A program made the translations under genes and the position numbers. From Bugula neritina (Eukaryota > Bryozoa > Gymnolaemata > Cheilostomatida > Bugulidae): a stretch of 64,000 nt of DNA. Below the pieces are notes generated by a model that was not told the origin of the DNA, did not search any database, and was given only the letters and a program-made list of their open reading frames with translations. Within the stretch, counting starts at the first letter, position 1. The number at the start of each line of letters is the position of its first letter. Shown here piece by piece: positions 47,359 through 59,200 of this stretch. The DNA lies in assembly GCA_964035545.1 (NCBI GenBank), contig OZ037769.1, positions 17,303,633 through 17,367,632 of the forward strand, given 5' to 3'.

Positions 47359-50300
47359 TCATTGGAGTGGGGAGAATGGAGTAGGAATGAGTATTCTGGA
47401 GCGAAGCGACTTGATTAACGGCACTGTAACATATGAGTATGCACTACTGTAACATATGAGTATACACTACTGTAACATATGAGTATACACTACTGTAACA
47501 CATGAGTATACACTACTGTAACATATGAGTATACACTACTGTAACATATGAGTATACACTACTGTAACACATGAGTATATACTACTGTAACACATGAGTA
47601 TACACTACTGTAACATATGAGTATACACTACTGTAACACATGAGTATACACTACTGTAACACATGAGTATACACTACTGTAACATATGAGTATACACTAC
47701 TGTAACATATGAGTATACACTACTGTAACATATGAGTATACACTACTGTAACACATGAGTATACACTACTGTAACATATGAGTATACACTACTGTAACAT
47801 ATGAGTATATACTACTGTAACATATGAGTATACACTACTGTAACATATGAGTATACACTACTGTAACATATGAGTATACACTACTGTAACATATGAGTAT
47901 ACACTACTCTAACACATGCGTATACACTACTGTAACACATGAGTATACACTACTGTAACATATGAGTATATACTACTGTAACATATGAGTATACACTACT
48001 GTAACATATGAGTATACACTACTGTAACACATGAGTATACACTACTGTAACATATGAGTATATACTACTCTAACATATGAGTATACACTACTGTAACATA
48101 TGAGTATACACTACTGTAACATATGAGTATACACTACTGTAACATATGAGTATACACTACTGTAACATATGAGTATATACTACTGTAACATATGAGTATA
48201 CACTACTGTAACACATGAGTATATACTACTGTAACACATGAGTATACACTACTGTAACATATGAGTATACACTACTGTAACATATGAGTATACACTACTG
48301 TAACACATGAGTATACACTACTGTAACATATGAGTATACACTACTGTAACATATGAGTATATACTACTGGGTCATTCCGTGTCAAATCAACCAAATTTCA
48401 GAAAGTCCCACGCCTTTGCGTCTCAGATTTTGTTCATATTTACACCAAATGGACCTACACATGTCCTGAGTACTATTCTTCAATATTTCTGGCTTGACAC
48501 AAAAACTTTTTGAGAAATGACTATTTTCATGAACAAAGGTTGGGAAAAATTTTGAAGAAAATTTGCGAATTTTACTTTTAGACCAATTTGTAAACGTCCA
48601 TATCTCCATTATTTTTCTAGACTGAGCCTTAAAATTTGGTGTGTGATTTGATAACACCTATCAATTTGCACTAGTAATAACATATACTGCAGAATACTTT
48701 GTGTGCATATATGCTAAGCCATTGAATATTGGCAAATTTTTATAAATTTTGAAAAAATTCGAATATTTGCCACATCACAAAAGGCGTCAATTTTTATTTT
48801 ACTTCCATGAATTTTTATCTATAAACAGTTGATTATGGTGACTTTATACTCCTTAATTTGTGTAATTTTGAAAATAATATTTTCCGAGATATAGACACCC
48901 AAAGTGAAGAAAATGTGAAAATTCGCCCAACTTCACAAGGATGTAACCTGATGTTTGAATACAGTAAAATCTTTCAAACAAGCATTTTCTGCAACGTCAT
49001 TTAGTGTATTTTGTAGATTCATAAATTTGAACATCCTTATATTGTCCAAACTTGAAGTAAATCGCACGGGAAAATGGTATGTGTATGAAAATCGGCAAAA
49101 TGCAATTTTTCAATATAATATGTTGGGATCATACATTTTTTATCATTCATATTGTTCAAAATATCAAGTAGATACATATATGTTTCCTATATATGTCAAA
49201 TCTACTGAAGATTACAATAAAATCTGATTTGTGTGTAATATCATAAGAAAAATTCTGCCAATTGGCATTATATGATATTCCCATTAAGTTTCAGGTAGCA
49301 ATTGTTATTTCTGTGAGTGAATGGTGTGAAACAGCTGAAATCTTGCTGGAATCAAGTACATTAAGTAGCTGAGGCAAGGAAGGCTTCAAAAAGCATACCC
49401 AAATATAACACCATGGTTCTGAATACAATAGGCCGAATTAGATCAACGTGGGGGTTACTGCATGCTGGAAACAATTGTGGCTTTTGAAACAGACCGTGTC
49501 TAAATATAGCAGAATGGTCCTAACCTCACCCTAATCAAGTTAGTAATTTGCCCAGGCTAAGAATAATATTCATCATCCTGAAAAAATCTACAACTTTTTT
49601 TTTTAAATGTAGAGAGAATGGTCTTCCAACTTTACCATCTCGTTCAAACAGAATTTCCTTTGCTGTTTTCTGGCTTGCTGGGCCAGGTAATTGTTTGCTC
49701 CAAATTCTATGGCTGTTCTATCGATGGTCCAGCTTTTTGTGCTAATGTCAATAACTAGACCCTTTCTAGTCACAAGAAAACTTCCGTGTCCTTATTCAAG
49801 GATCATACTAATTTGTTCAAATCTTTATGATTACTACGCTTCATACAGACATCTGTTGCTTCTGGGTGGAGTTCTTCTTCATCTATACCCTAGACTGTTT
49901 CTACCTTTTCAGTAATGACCTCCTGCACTTTCTTTCATTTTCTTTTCCTATAGCTCACTTTACTGGATGGGCTAATTTTGCAGCTTTCAAGGGAGAAGTT
50001 TCCAATTCTGTCATTCCAGTGTTTAGTGTCTGTGCTTCCTTAATTCTCAACTTCAAGAAATGCATCATATTTCACTTTTAGTTTCCTGAGAGTATTCTGA
50101 GAGCTCAGGTTTTTTAAAGCAATTAATATTGCACAGTTTCTCTCAGATTCTACAGTTCAAAAGAGTAGAATTATACCAAGAAAGCCCCAAAAATTAGCCC
50201 TTCCAGTAAAGTGAACTATGGGGAAAAAGCATAATCTAGTGGAGGAGGTCATTGCTAAGAAGGTTGCCACAGTTGCAAGTATAGAGGGAGAGGAACTCCA

Positions 50301-53300
50301 CCCAGAAGCAACAAATGCCTGTATAAAGCCTATTAATCATAAAGATTTGAACATAATAATAATATGTTCCTTGAATAAGGTGAAAGTTTCTTTGGGACAA
50401 AAGAAGGTTCAGTCATTGACATTGGCACCAGAAATATGGACCATTGATAAGGCATCTATAGAATTTGGAGTAAACAATTATCGTTGTGTTTCAAGTTAGA
50501 AAAATAAATATTTAATATAGTAGCAGACTGAAGAAATAACAACGTAAAAAAAGGTTATCTCATGAGTTACAAGTTGCCAGTACAAGTGTGAAAAGCAAGT
50601 CTGGATAAGAAAAAAACTGCTGGGTTTTTATAGTCGTAAAAAAGTTAGCTTCTGTGTATTAGCTATAATGAAAATGGAAAAGCATAATAATTATAGCTGA
50701 GATGACATGTGAAAAGCTATCATGTATTAGGAAAAAAACTTTCCCAGCTTATGTAAGAACCCAACAATTACCTAGCACAGCAAGCCAGCAGACTGCAAAA
50801 AGAGTTCTGTCTGAATCAGATACTAAAGTTGGAAGACCATTGCTTCCAGCTATGAAAAAGAGAGTTGTAAATTTTTTAAGGATGATGAACATTAGACATG
50901 GCATGACGCCAATTACTTGATTCTTTAACCAGTACTAACCAAATTAGGGCGAGGTTAGGGCCATTGTGCTATATTTAGGCCCATCTGTTTCAAAAGCCAC
51001 AATTATTTTCGGCATGTATTAAACACCACCGTCATCGAATTAATTAGGCCTATTGTGTTCAGGGCCATGTTGATATATTTGGGTATGCTTTTGAAGCCTT
51101 CCTTGCCTCAGCTACTTAATGTACTTGATTCCAGCAAGATTTCAGCTGTTTCACACCATTCACTCACAGAAATAACAGTTGCTACCTGAAACTTAATGGG
51201 AATATCATATAATGCCAATCGGCAGAATTTTTCTTACGATATTACACACAAATCAGATTTTATTGTAATCTTCAGTAGATTTGACATATATAGGAAACAT
51301 ATATGTATCTACTTGATATTTTGAACAATATGAATAATAAAATATGTATGATCCCAACATATTATATTGAAAAATTGCAATTTGCCGATTTTCGTACACA
51401 TACCATTTTTCCGTGCGATTTACTTCAAGTTTGGACAATATAAGGACATTTAAATTTATGAATCTACAAAATACACTAAATGACGTTACAGAAAATGCTT
51501 GTTTGAAAGATTTTAATGTATTCAAACATCGGGTTACATCCTTGTGAAGTTGGGCGAATTTTCACATTTTCTTCACTTTGGGTGTCTATATCTCGGAAAA
51601 TATTATTTTTAAAATTACAAAAATTAAGGAGTATAAAGTAACCATAATCAACTATTTATGGATAAAAATTCATGGAAGTAAAATAAAAATTAACGCCTTT
51701 TGTGATGTGGCAAATATTCAAAATTTTTCAAAATTCATAAAAATTTGCCAATGTTCAATGGCTTAGCATATATGCACACAAAGTATTCTGCAGTATGTGT
51801 TACTACTAGTGCAAATTGATAGGTGTTATCAAATCACACACCAAATTTTAAGGCTCAGTCTAGAAAAATAATGGAGATATGGACGTTTACAAATTGGTCT
51901 AAAAGTAAAAGTCGCAAATTTTCCTCAAAATTTTTCCCAACCTTTGTTCATAGAAATAGTCATTTCTCAAAAACTTTTTGTGTCAGGCCAGAAATATTCA
52001 AGAAAAGTACTCAGAACATGTGTAGGTCTATTTGGTGTAAATATGAACAAAATCTGAGACGCAAAGGCGTGGGCCATTGGTTGAGTTGACGCGGAATGAC
52101 CCTACTGTAACATATGAGTATATACTACTGTAACACATGAGTATACACTACTGTAACATATGAGTATATACTACTGTAACATATGAGTATACACTACTGT
52201 AACACATGAGTATATACTACTGTAACATATGAGTATACACTACTGTAACATATGAGTATACACTACTGTAACATATGAGTATACACTACTGTAACATATG
52301 AGTATATACTACTGTAACACATGAGTATACACTACTGTAACATATGAGTATATACTACTCTAACATATGAGTATACACTACTGTAACATATGAGTATACA
52401 CTACTGTAACATATGAGTATACACTACTGTAACATATGAGTATATACTACTGTAACACATGAGTATACACTACTGTAACACATGAGTATACACTACTGTA
52501 ACATATGAGTATACCCTACTGTAACACATGAGTATACACTACTGTAACACATGAGTATATACTACTGTAACATATGAGTATACACTACTGTAACATATGA
52601 GTACGCACTACTGTAACATATGAGTATACACTACTGTAACACATGAGTATATACTACTGTAACACATGAGTATACACTACTGTAACATATGAGTATACAC
52701 TACTGTAACACATGAGTATGCACTACTCTAACACATGAGTATACACTACTGTAACATATGAGTATACACTACTGTAACATATGAGTATATACTACTGTAA
52801 CACATGAGTATATACTACTGTAACATATGAGTATACACTACTGTAACATATGAGTATACACTACTGTAACATATGAGTATACACTACTCTAACATATGAG
52901 TATACACTACTGTAACACATGAGTATACACTACTGTAACACATGAGTATACACTACTCTAACACATGAGTATACACTACTCTAACACATGAGTATACACT
53001 ACTGTAACACATGAGTATACACTACTGTAACATATGAGTATATACTACTGTAACATATGAGTATACACTACTCTAACATATGAGTATACACTACTGTAAC
53101 ATATGAGTATACACTACTGTAACATATGAGTATACACTACTGTAACACATGGATATACACTTGGTTGGAAATAGCTACCCAGGTTACCAAACTAGTCATA
53201 CAGGCTGAGTGGACTCAACTACCCCTTACCGGTGTATCTGACGTTTTCATCCCAGCCAGGTCGAGACCATGCTGCTTCCCTGGTGTCCTTTCTGCTCTGG

Positions 53301-55593
53301 AGGTCCTGATAGGCCCACAGGTGGTGGCACATGTTCACCTTACCAATGTGAGAGAAGAATCCACACACCGGGGCGTTGTTCTCCTGTCTGTATTTGAGAG
53401 CCCGGGCCCAGTGGTTCCCCCACTCTATCGTGGAGCCAGGCTACAAAGCGGAGACATACATTGCTACAAGAGATGAGAACCCTAGAGGAGAGAACTAAGT
53501 AAGTGAACATGACAAACTAATCAATACTTACAAATACTACTCAATACTCACAATAACTACTCAATACTCACAAATACTAATCAATACTTACAAATACTAC
53601 TCAATACTCACAAATACTACTCAATACTCACAAATAATACTCTATACTCACACGTAACTCATAACTTCTCATCTCAAATATGTTTCCCGGCTCTCGCTGT
53701 TTCTGAAACTCCCAGAATGCAAAGCGCAAGAGTATCTGATTGTACCTTGACCTCAGCATAGCATTTCTTTTCTGTCTGTATTCGATGATTTCCTGCAAGT
53801 GTACCAGCTTATGGAGAGCCTGAACAAATGGAGAAAGAGAGAGAGAGTTGTGCTGTGTTACTAGAGCTTACCGGGTCAGTTCTGTATATCTGCATGGAGG
53901 TGTTGTAGGAGGGATATCCCCCCTCGTAGGCCCACAAGTGAACCGCCTCGTCCTGGTCTCCAATCAGACAAGTCCAGCTACCAGCCAACTTCGCACCAGT
54001 GTCCTTCTCCTGCATCAACTCCACGAACTTGGCACTGCAATAGCACCGGCCTTGTGTATGCGTGTGGTGATACAGTGTTAGACTTATGTATGTATGTGGT
54101 GATACAGTACTAGCTTTATGTATGTATGTGGTGATACAGTACTAGCCTTATGTATGCGTGTGGTGATACAGTACTAGCTTTATGTATGTATGTGGTGATA
54201 CAGTACTAGCCTTATGTATGCGTGTGGTGATACAGTACTAGCTTTATGTATGTATGTGGTGATACAGTGCTAGACTCATGTATGCGTGTGTAGCAATGCC
54301 ACATTGACATTGTTGCGAAAATTCAGTATTACATTTTATACACGTGTAACAATGCAATACCAAGCTGCGATGTCTATCACATAGCAATAACTAACAGGGA
54401 AATAATTTAGCAATACTAGAATACATCATGTTGTAAAAATATGTTAGAAGATATGACTACACAATATAATTATAAGATAAAATGTGACTAGACAATACCA
54501 CTGTTACATACCATTGCTCTAAATAACCGTGCATCTTGGATGGCTGTACCCTGTGAACTAACAAATATAAGAAAATCAATCAACAGTCAAGCATTACTAA
54601 TTGCTTCTATACTACTTTGATTGAACTGATATAAAGTTGTTACACAAGAATGAAGTGAAAAGACACACAAGTTATTTACTGCAAGACATTTGCACACTTA
54701 CACTGAAGTTCATATACACACTCCATGTCTGATAGCAAAGTCGACTGGGTTTTACTTGGCGTATCTAACTTCTCTACTTTCATAAGTTTCTGGAACCACC
54801 AATCATCTTGCTTGCATGTCGCAGCAGACATGTGTAAATGTGATCTGCATAAGCCAATAACTAGATATATTTCACAATACAGCATCACAACTAGTAGTGA
54901 ACTAGAGCCACCTATCATTGACCCTTTGCATTCTTAGCAATTATCAAGTCTAGAAATTTATTGCTATTATTACTACCATTTGGCAGGTATTGAATCGATA
55001 ATTCTAATATTCACAATTTTATTAATTAAATTTAATAATTGCTAATTAATATTATTATTACTATTATTATTATATGTTCACATTGCGATTGTGCTTGAAA
55101 TTAAAGTTAATTATTAAAAATATTCAAATTCAAATGGTGCTCACACTTTGCCTTGTTGTGTAGTGATACTCCTACAGGTACAGCTACTTATCACTATGGC
55201 ATTGAACTTGATTATGAAATTAAATATAATAACAATTATTGTTGTCTATTAATATTCATATTGTACTTAAACTTATAGTAGTTGTTGGTAAAATTAAATA
55301 AATATCAAAAACAGTTATATTACTTCTAATATTAACAGTAACAGCAACATTAACACACTACCAAGTGTAACTCTACGACTAAAAGTAAGAGTAAGTGAAA
55401 CTCAAACTGTGAAGTGAATAGTAATACTAATAGTTATAGTATACTGAAAATGAATAACTTACTATCACTATCACAGTATCAGTATTACTATTATAATTAT
55501 TATTATAATTATTTTATTATACCTGGCTAACTTTGAAGCATTATCTTTAAATTTCACTGTCTGCACAAACAAAAATGAACGACGTAAAAACAT
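47359..55593 (-). CDS. NIPSNAP: NIPSNAP family mitochondrial protein (about 285 aa)
   Basis: Seven minus-strand exons in phase: 55523-55593, 54704-54844, 54512-54550 (39-nt micro-exon), 53872-54034, 53652-53819, 53230-53440 and 47359-47423. They sum to 858 nt, matching the usual length of about 284 aa. The N-terminus [16 protein letters not shown] is Arg/Lys-rich and looks like a mitochondrial presequence. The two NIPSNAP domains show [20 protein letters not shown], then [43 protein letters not shown] and the C-terminus [20 protein letters not shown] proteins are mitochondrial and mark damaged mitochondria for mitophagy in mammals. The last intron (47424-53229) is 5.8 kb and filled with a minisatellite and a palindromic element. 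The micro-exon needs a donor gtgtaa at 54703. Confidence 0.9.
47425..48368. repeat. 23-bp minisatellite, left part
   Basis: About 40 copies of a 23-bp unit, actactgtaacatatgagta(tac), with a cacatg variant. It is in the last NIPSNAP intron and continues at 52103 on the other side of the inserted palindrome. Confidence 0.95.
48369..52102. mobile_element. 3.7-kb palindromic (long inverted repeat) element
   Basis: It begins GGGTCATTCCG and ends CGGAATGACCC, flanked by a direct 4-bp TACT (48365-48368 and 52103-52106). The left arm (48369 to about 49977) is the reverse complement of the right arm (about 50198-52102) after removing a 282-bp nested insert at 50481-50762. The spacer is about 220 bp. 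Removing the element and one TACT restores a perfect minisatellite unit. No transposase motif was recognised; the small ORFs in the arms are probably not coding. A foldback or very long-TIR DNA transposon with 4-bp target duplications fits, and the superfamily is open. Confidence 0.88.
50481..50762. mobile_element. Nested interspersed repeat in right arm of the palindrome
   Basis: This 282-bp segment is absent from the left arm. It is flanked by aacaatta at 50473-50480 and 50763-50770, an 8-bp direct repeat. It resembles 42189-42462. No coding capacity or clear terminal inverted repeat was seen. An 8-bp duplication would suit a hAT-type or similar non-autonomous element. Confidence 0.65.
52103..53150. 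repeat. 23-bp minisatellite, right part
   Basis: The same unit as 47425-48368, about 45 copies, ending just before NIPSNAP exon 53230-53440. Confidence 0.95.
53525..53650. repeat. 17-bp minisatellite in NIPSNAP intron
   Basis: About seven copies of tactcaatactcacaaa-like units directly beside the donor of exon 53652-53819. Confidence 0.85.
54060..54295. repeat. About 28-bp minisatellite in NIPSNAP intron
   Basis: About eight copies of a unit with core tatgtggtgatacagtacta, just upstream (minus sense) of exon 53872-54034. Confidence 0.88.
54845..55522. other. NIPSNAP intron 1
   Basis: AT-rich with (tta)-type microsatellite tracts near 55030-55080 and 55480-55520. No exon was seen. Confidence 0.6.
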
Positions 55594-56250
55594 TCTCTTT
55601 GACTTTAGTTTGTCTAAACCTGGAAGGATTATAATGACCCAAAGAGACAACTATTGCTAACTATAAAAATTACCACTTTATAATTTTTGCAACTACTAAT
55701 GCAAAAACTTTGTCAGTGAGACTACGGATACAGCGTGTATATTACATATAAGACACCAGTTTGTAAGAGAACTAAGCGACTACTGACTGGTTTGTTGGTG
55801 GAGTAACACTACACTATAGCCTCAAGTTGATATTATATTAAGTAAAACTGTTACAAACTGACATACGCTTTATGTTTATATTTATGCGAAAGAAAAACAA
55901 GTTGTGGTTTAGTCTCCAAAGATTATGCTCAATAAAAAATTTGTAAAAAGTTGTGTTTAAATTTTTATATTTTAATTTTAACATTTTTAAATAAAAATAA
56001 AAACAAAACAATTTCTAAATAATATTTTATATATAAAAAATAACTTTTTGAGGCTTTTCACCATAACAACTCTTTAATATCCGGTAGAAATTAAAGTTCA
56101 AGTGCGACTTGATGATTTGAGTTTGAGTTTAGACTATTAAATTTTATGTTCCAGATTTTAGTGTGTAAATGATATAAATTGCATAAATAATTTTTTTAAT
56201 TTTAATATAAATTTTTAGTTTATCCTGCAATCTAATTAGATACAATCGCA
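55594..56250. promoter_or_regulatory. Shared divergent promoter region, NIPSNAP and CCDC42-like
   Basis: 657 bp lie between the two start codons on opposite strands, so both promoters must lie here. The region is AT-rich. I see no certain TATA box, binding site or extra exon. Confidence 0.5.
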
Positions 56251-59200
56251 ATGGCCCTGAATTTAGAAGATTACTTCAAAACCACTTTTGAAGATAAGCT
56301 CTTGGTGTAAGTTTCAGTATTTTAGTACAAATTTGAAATCTTAAGTATATATCAGTGACGAAACGTTTTGTTAGAGTAAAAACAAGTAGTTGTTTGATAG
56401 GTTTTATGTGATAAAAGTGGCTATAGGACTCAGAACGAATGCCATCGTCTCGATAATTGTGTATAGAAGCAAATAAAGTGTACAAGAGCATACAGCATAG
56501 TAATAGCCCAAGCATAGATTTCATCTTGATGCAAAGCTGCACTGTTTGGATTAGTTACAAATACGCTCATGCTGACGATGAGTTGATTATTATTTGAAAC
56601 AATTCTTCTCACCTGTCTATATTGAATCGACAAATGTGCATCTTGCTTACAGAGGCAGATACCTTTTCAGGTTTAACTTATCACAAAAAAATTGTCGAGT
56701 ATTGTGTGGAGGATGAATTATATATGAGTCTAAATGCTATGCAATTTTATTTTTAACATATTTTTTGTTCTGACAGTTTTTACTAGAATTGTTTAAAATA
56801 GAGGTCACTAATACATTTCTTTAGGAAGATGCCAGAGCGTGAAGATGATCATCTTACACCAGCTACTAGACTCTTAGAGAAACGGAGAGAAATGCAGGAA
56901 GTGGAACAGGCATTAGCAGCTCAGAAAGAAGTACGATAAAATGCTCTTGAAATTTTTTTTTAGTGAAGTTCTTTAATAAATGTTAATTTCCATGTCAAGT
57001 TTCTAAACCTTATAGCTTTTTTTCAGTATGTTTCTTGTGTGCATATTATGATATAACTTTAGGAATTTCAAATGAAAATGGAAAGCTTACAACAGCGGAG
57101 AGATGAACTTGAGAAAAAGGAATTTTCACTCAAAGAACATTTACTCAAATTTGATCATTTCTTAAAGGTATGTTCGCAATTCTACCTCTTACAGCTGTAT
57201 AATACTTGCAACAGAAGCTGAGTATAGTTTGTGTTTTTGTATGCATTTCCTAATTATTTACATTGTTTTAGTGATTGATTCAATTTTATTTAGACTCTTC
57301 TAACAGGATGCTGTAGAGTAACTACTGTAGAGTAGCACTAGACAACTTTGTCAGATTAGTTTATTTACTGAAACATGAAATGCATTCGTCTAAAGATTTA
57401 TATGGTGTTATTAATTATTGATAATCAAAAGGAAAATGATGCCAAAAGATTGCGTGCACTAAGGAAAGCAGGGGAAGAAAAGGAGTTGAAGAAAGTTAAA
57501 GAAACAGAAATTTATAAGTAAGTAACTTTTAGAACACTTTACTAAACCTAGTTATTCTAGTAGTAGTAGTAGTGGTAGTGGTATTAGTATTAGTAGTTGT
57601 GTTAGTACTAGTAGTTGTGTTAGTACTAGTCGTTGTGTTAGTACTAGTACTAGTAGTTGTGTTAGTACTAGTCGTTGTGTTAGTACTAGTACTAGTAGTT
57701 GTGTTAGTACTAGTAGTTGTGTTAGTACTAGTAGTTGTGTTAGTACTAGTACTAGTAGTTGTGTTAGTACTAGTAGTTGTGTTAGTACTAGTAGTTGTGT
57801 TAGTACTAGTAGCTGTGTTAGTACTAGTACTAGTAGCTGTGTTAGTACTAGTAGCTGTGTTAGTACTAGTACTAGTAGCTGTGTTAGTACTAGTAGCTGT
57901 GTTAGTACTAGTACTAGTAGCTGTGTTAGTACTAGTACTAGTAGCTGTGTTAGTACTAGTAGTTGTGTTAGTACTAGTAGCTGTGTTAGTACTAGTACTA
58001 GTAGCTGTGTTAGTACTAGTACTAGTAGCTGTGTTAGTACTAGTACTAGTAGTTGTGTTAGTACTAGTACCAGTTTTACAGAATAAAAGATGAATGCGAT
58101 GAGCAAGTCGCCGCAAGGGAGAAAGTGAAAGCCAAAATAGACAGACTTGTTGTCTATCAGAAATATTTAGAGAAAGTAGTAGAATCTGCGGAGGAGTTTC
58201 ATGAGATTAGAGAAATATTGTCTCGACACGACACATTGACGTCTACATACCAGGTAAGACAAACCATTGACCTCTACATACCAGGTAAGACAAACCATTG
58301 ACCTCTACATACCAGGTAAAGAAAACCATTGACCTCTACATACCAGGTAAAACATACCATTGACCTCTACATACCAGGTAAAGAAAACCATTGACCTCTA
58401 CATACCAGGTAAAACAAACCATTGACCTCTACATACCAGGTAAGGGAAGCTTTATTCTATACAGTTAGGTTATTCACATCTGATCATAATGTTGTGCCTT
58501 TGAAAGTATCAGGGAAACATTTACGTTATGCTATGTTGAAAATTTCCAAGTTTGAAGGAAATGTACTGTTTTTCTAAAAATGTCATAAGCTTGGCGTTAC
58601 AGTGTCACAGAACACTGTGGTTGATCTTTTCAAACAGACTAGTTCTAAAGCAGGAGATCTTTATGAATTGTTATCGTAGTTCTGAGTTTGTGTTCCTGTT
58701 ACTCACTAGCCTGTGTTACTGTGATTTATTAGCCTGTGTTCCTGTGATTTACTAGGATTTGATGGATAGAGATCAATTAAATCAAGAAAAAATAGACGCA
58801 GAAAAGTCCAAACTGTCTAAATACACAGAAGATAAAAACACAGAGATACTCGGCTATAACAATCAGGTTAGCCTCATTACTTTCTCACGTTTCATAGCAT
58901 GTGAATTACCATGGCACACAAACACTTTAATATGCCAGTCTGTATTCCTTATCACTTGTTTTATCTTCTCTCCACCACAGCTGTCTGGTCTCCAAACAAA
59001 GTTTGACAAAGCTCAGAGTGAGGCAGCACATTGGGAGTCTCAGTGGACGCACATCAAGAACACGGCAGCGTCAAAGACCCTTGAGTTGGGGAAAATAAAA
59101 ATGTAAGGAGAAGAGTAGCTAACTCCAAACTTAAACAAGTTTGTTTAAAATTATTGTGAATAGAAATGAAATAAAGCTGTAAAAGCCAGTCTTTCTTTAG

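Noticed and set aside
47425-48368. Regular 23-bp repeats considered as a CRISPR array
   Set aside because: The repeats are contiguous with no unique spacers, and the context is a eukaryotic intron.
50218-50920. Small ORFs in the right arm of the palindrome as a possible transposase
   Set aside because: They lack any catalytic or DNA-binding motif I recognise, the matching left-arm frames are broken, and a nested repeat separates them.
57529-58116. Long overlapping ORFs (170-195 codons) of Ser/Thr/Asn or Val/Leu repeats
   Set aside because: They are translations of a minisatellite whose unit length is a multiple of six, open in several frames at once, and they overlap a CCDC42 intron.
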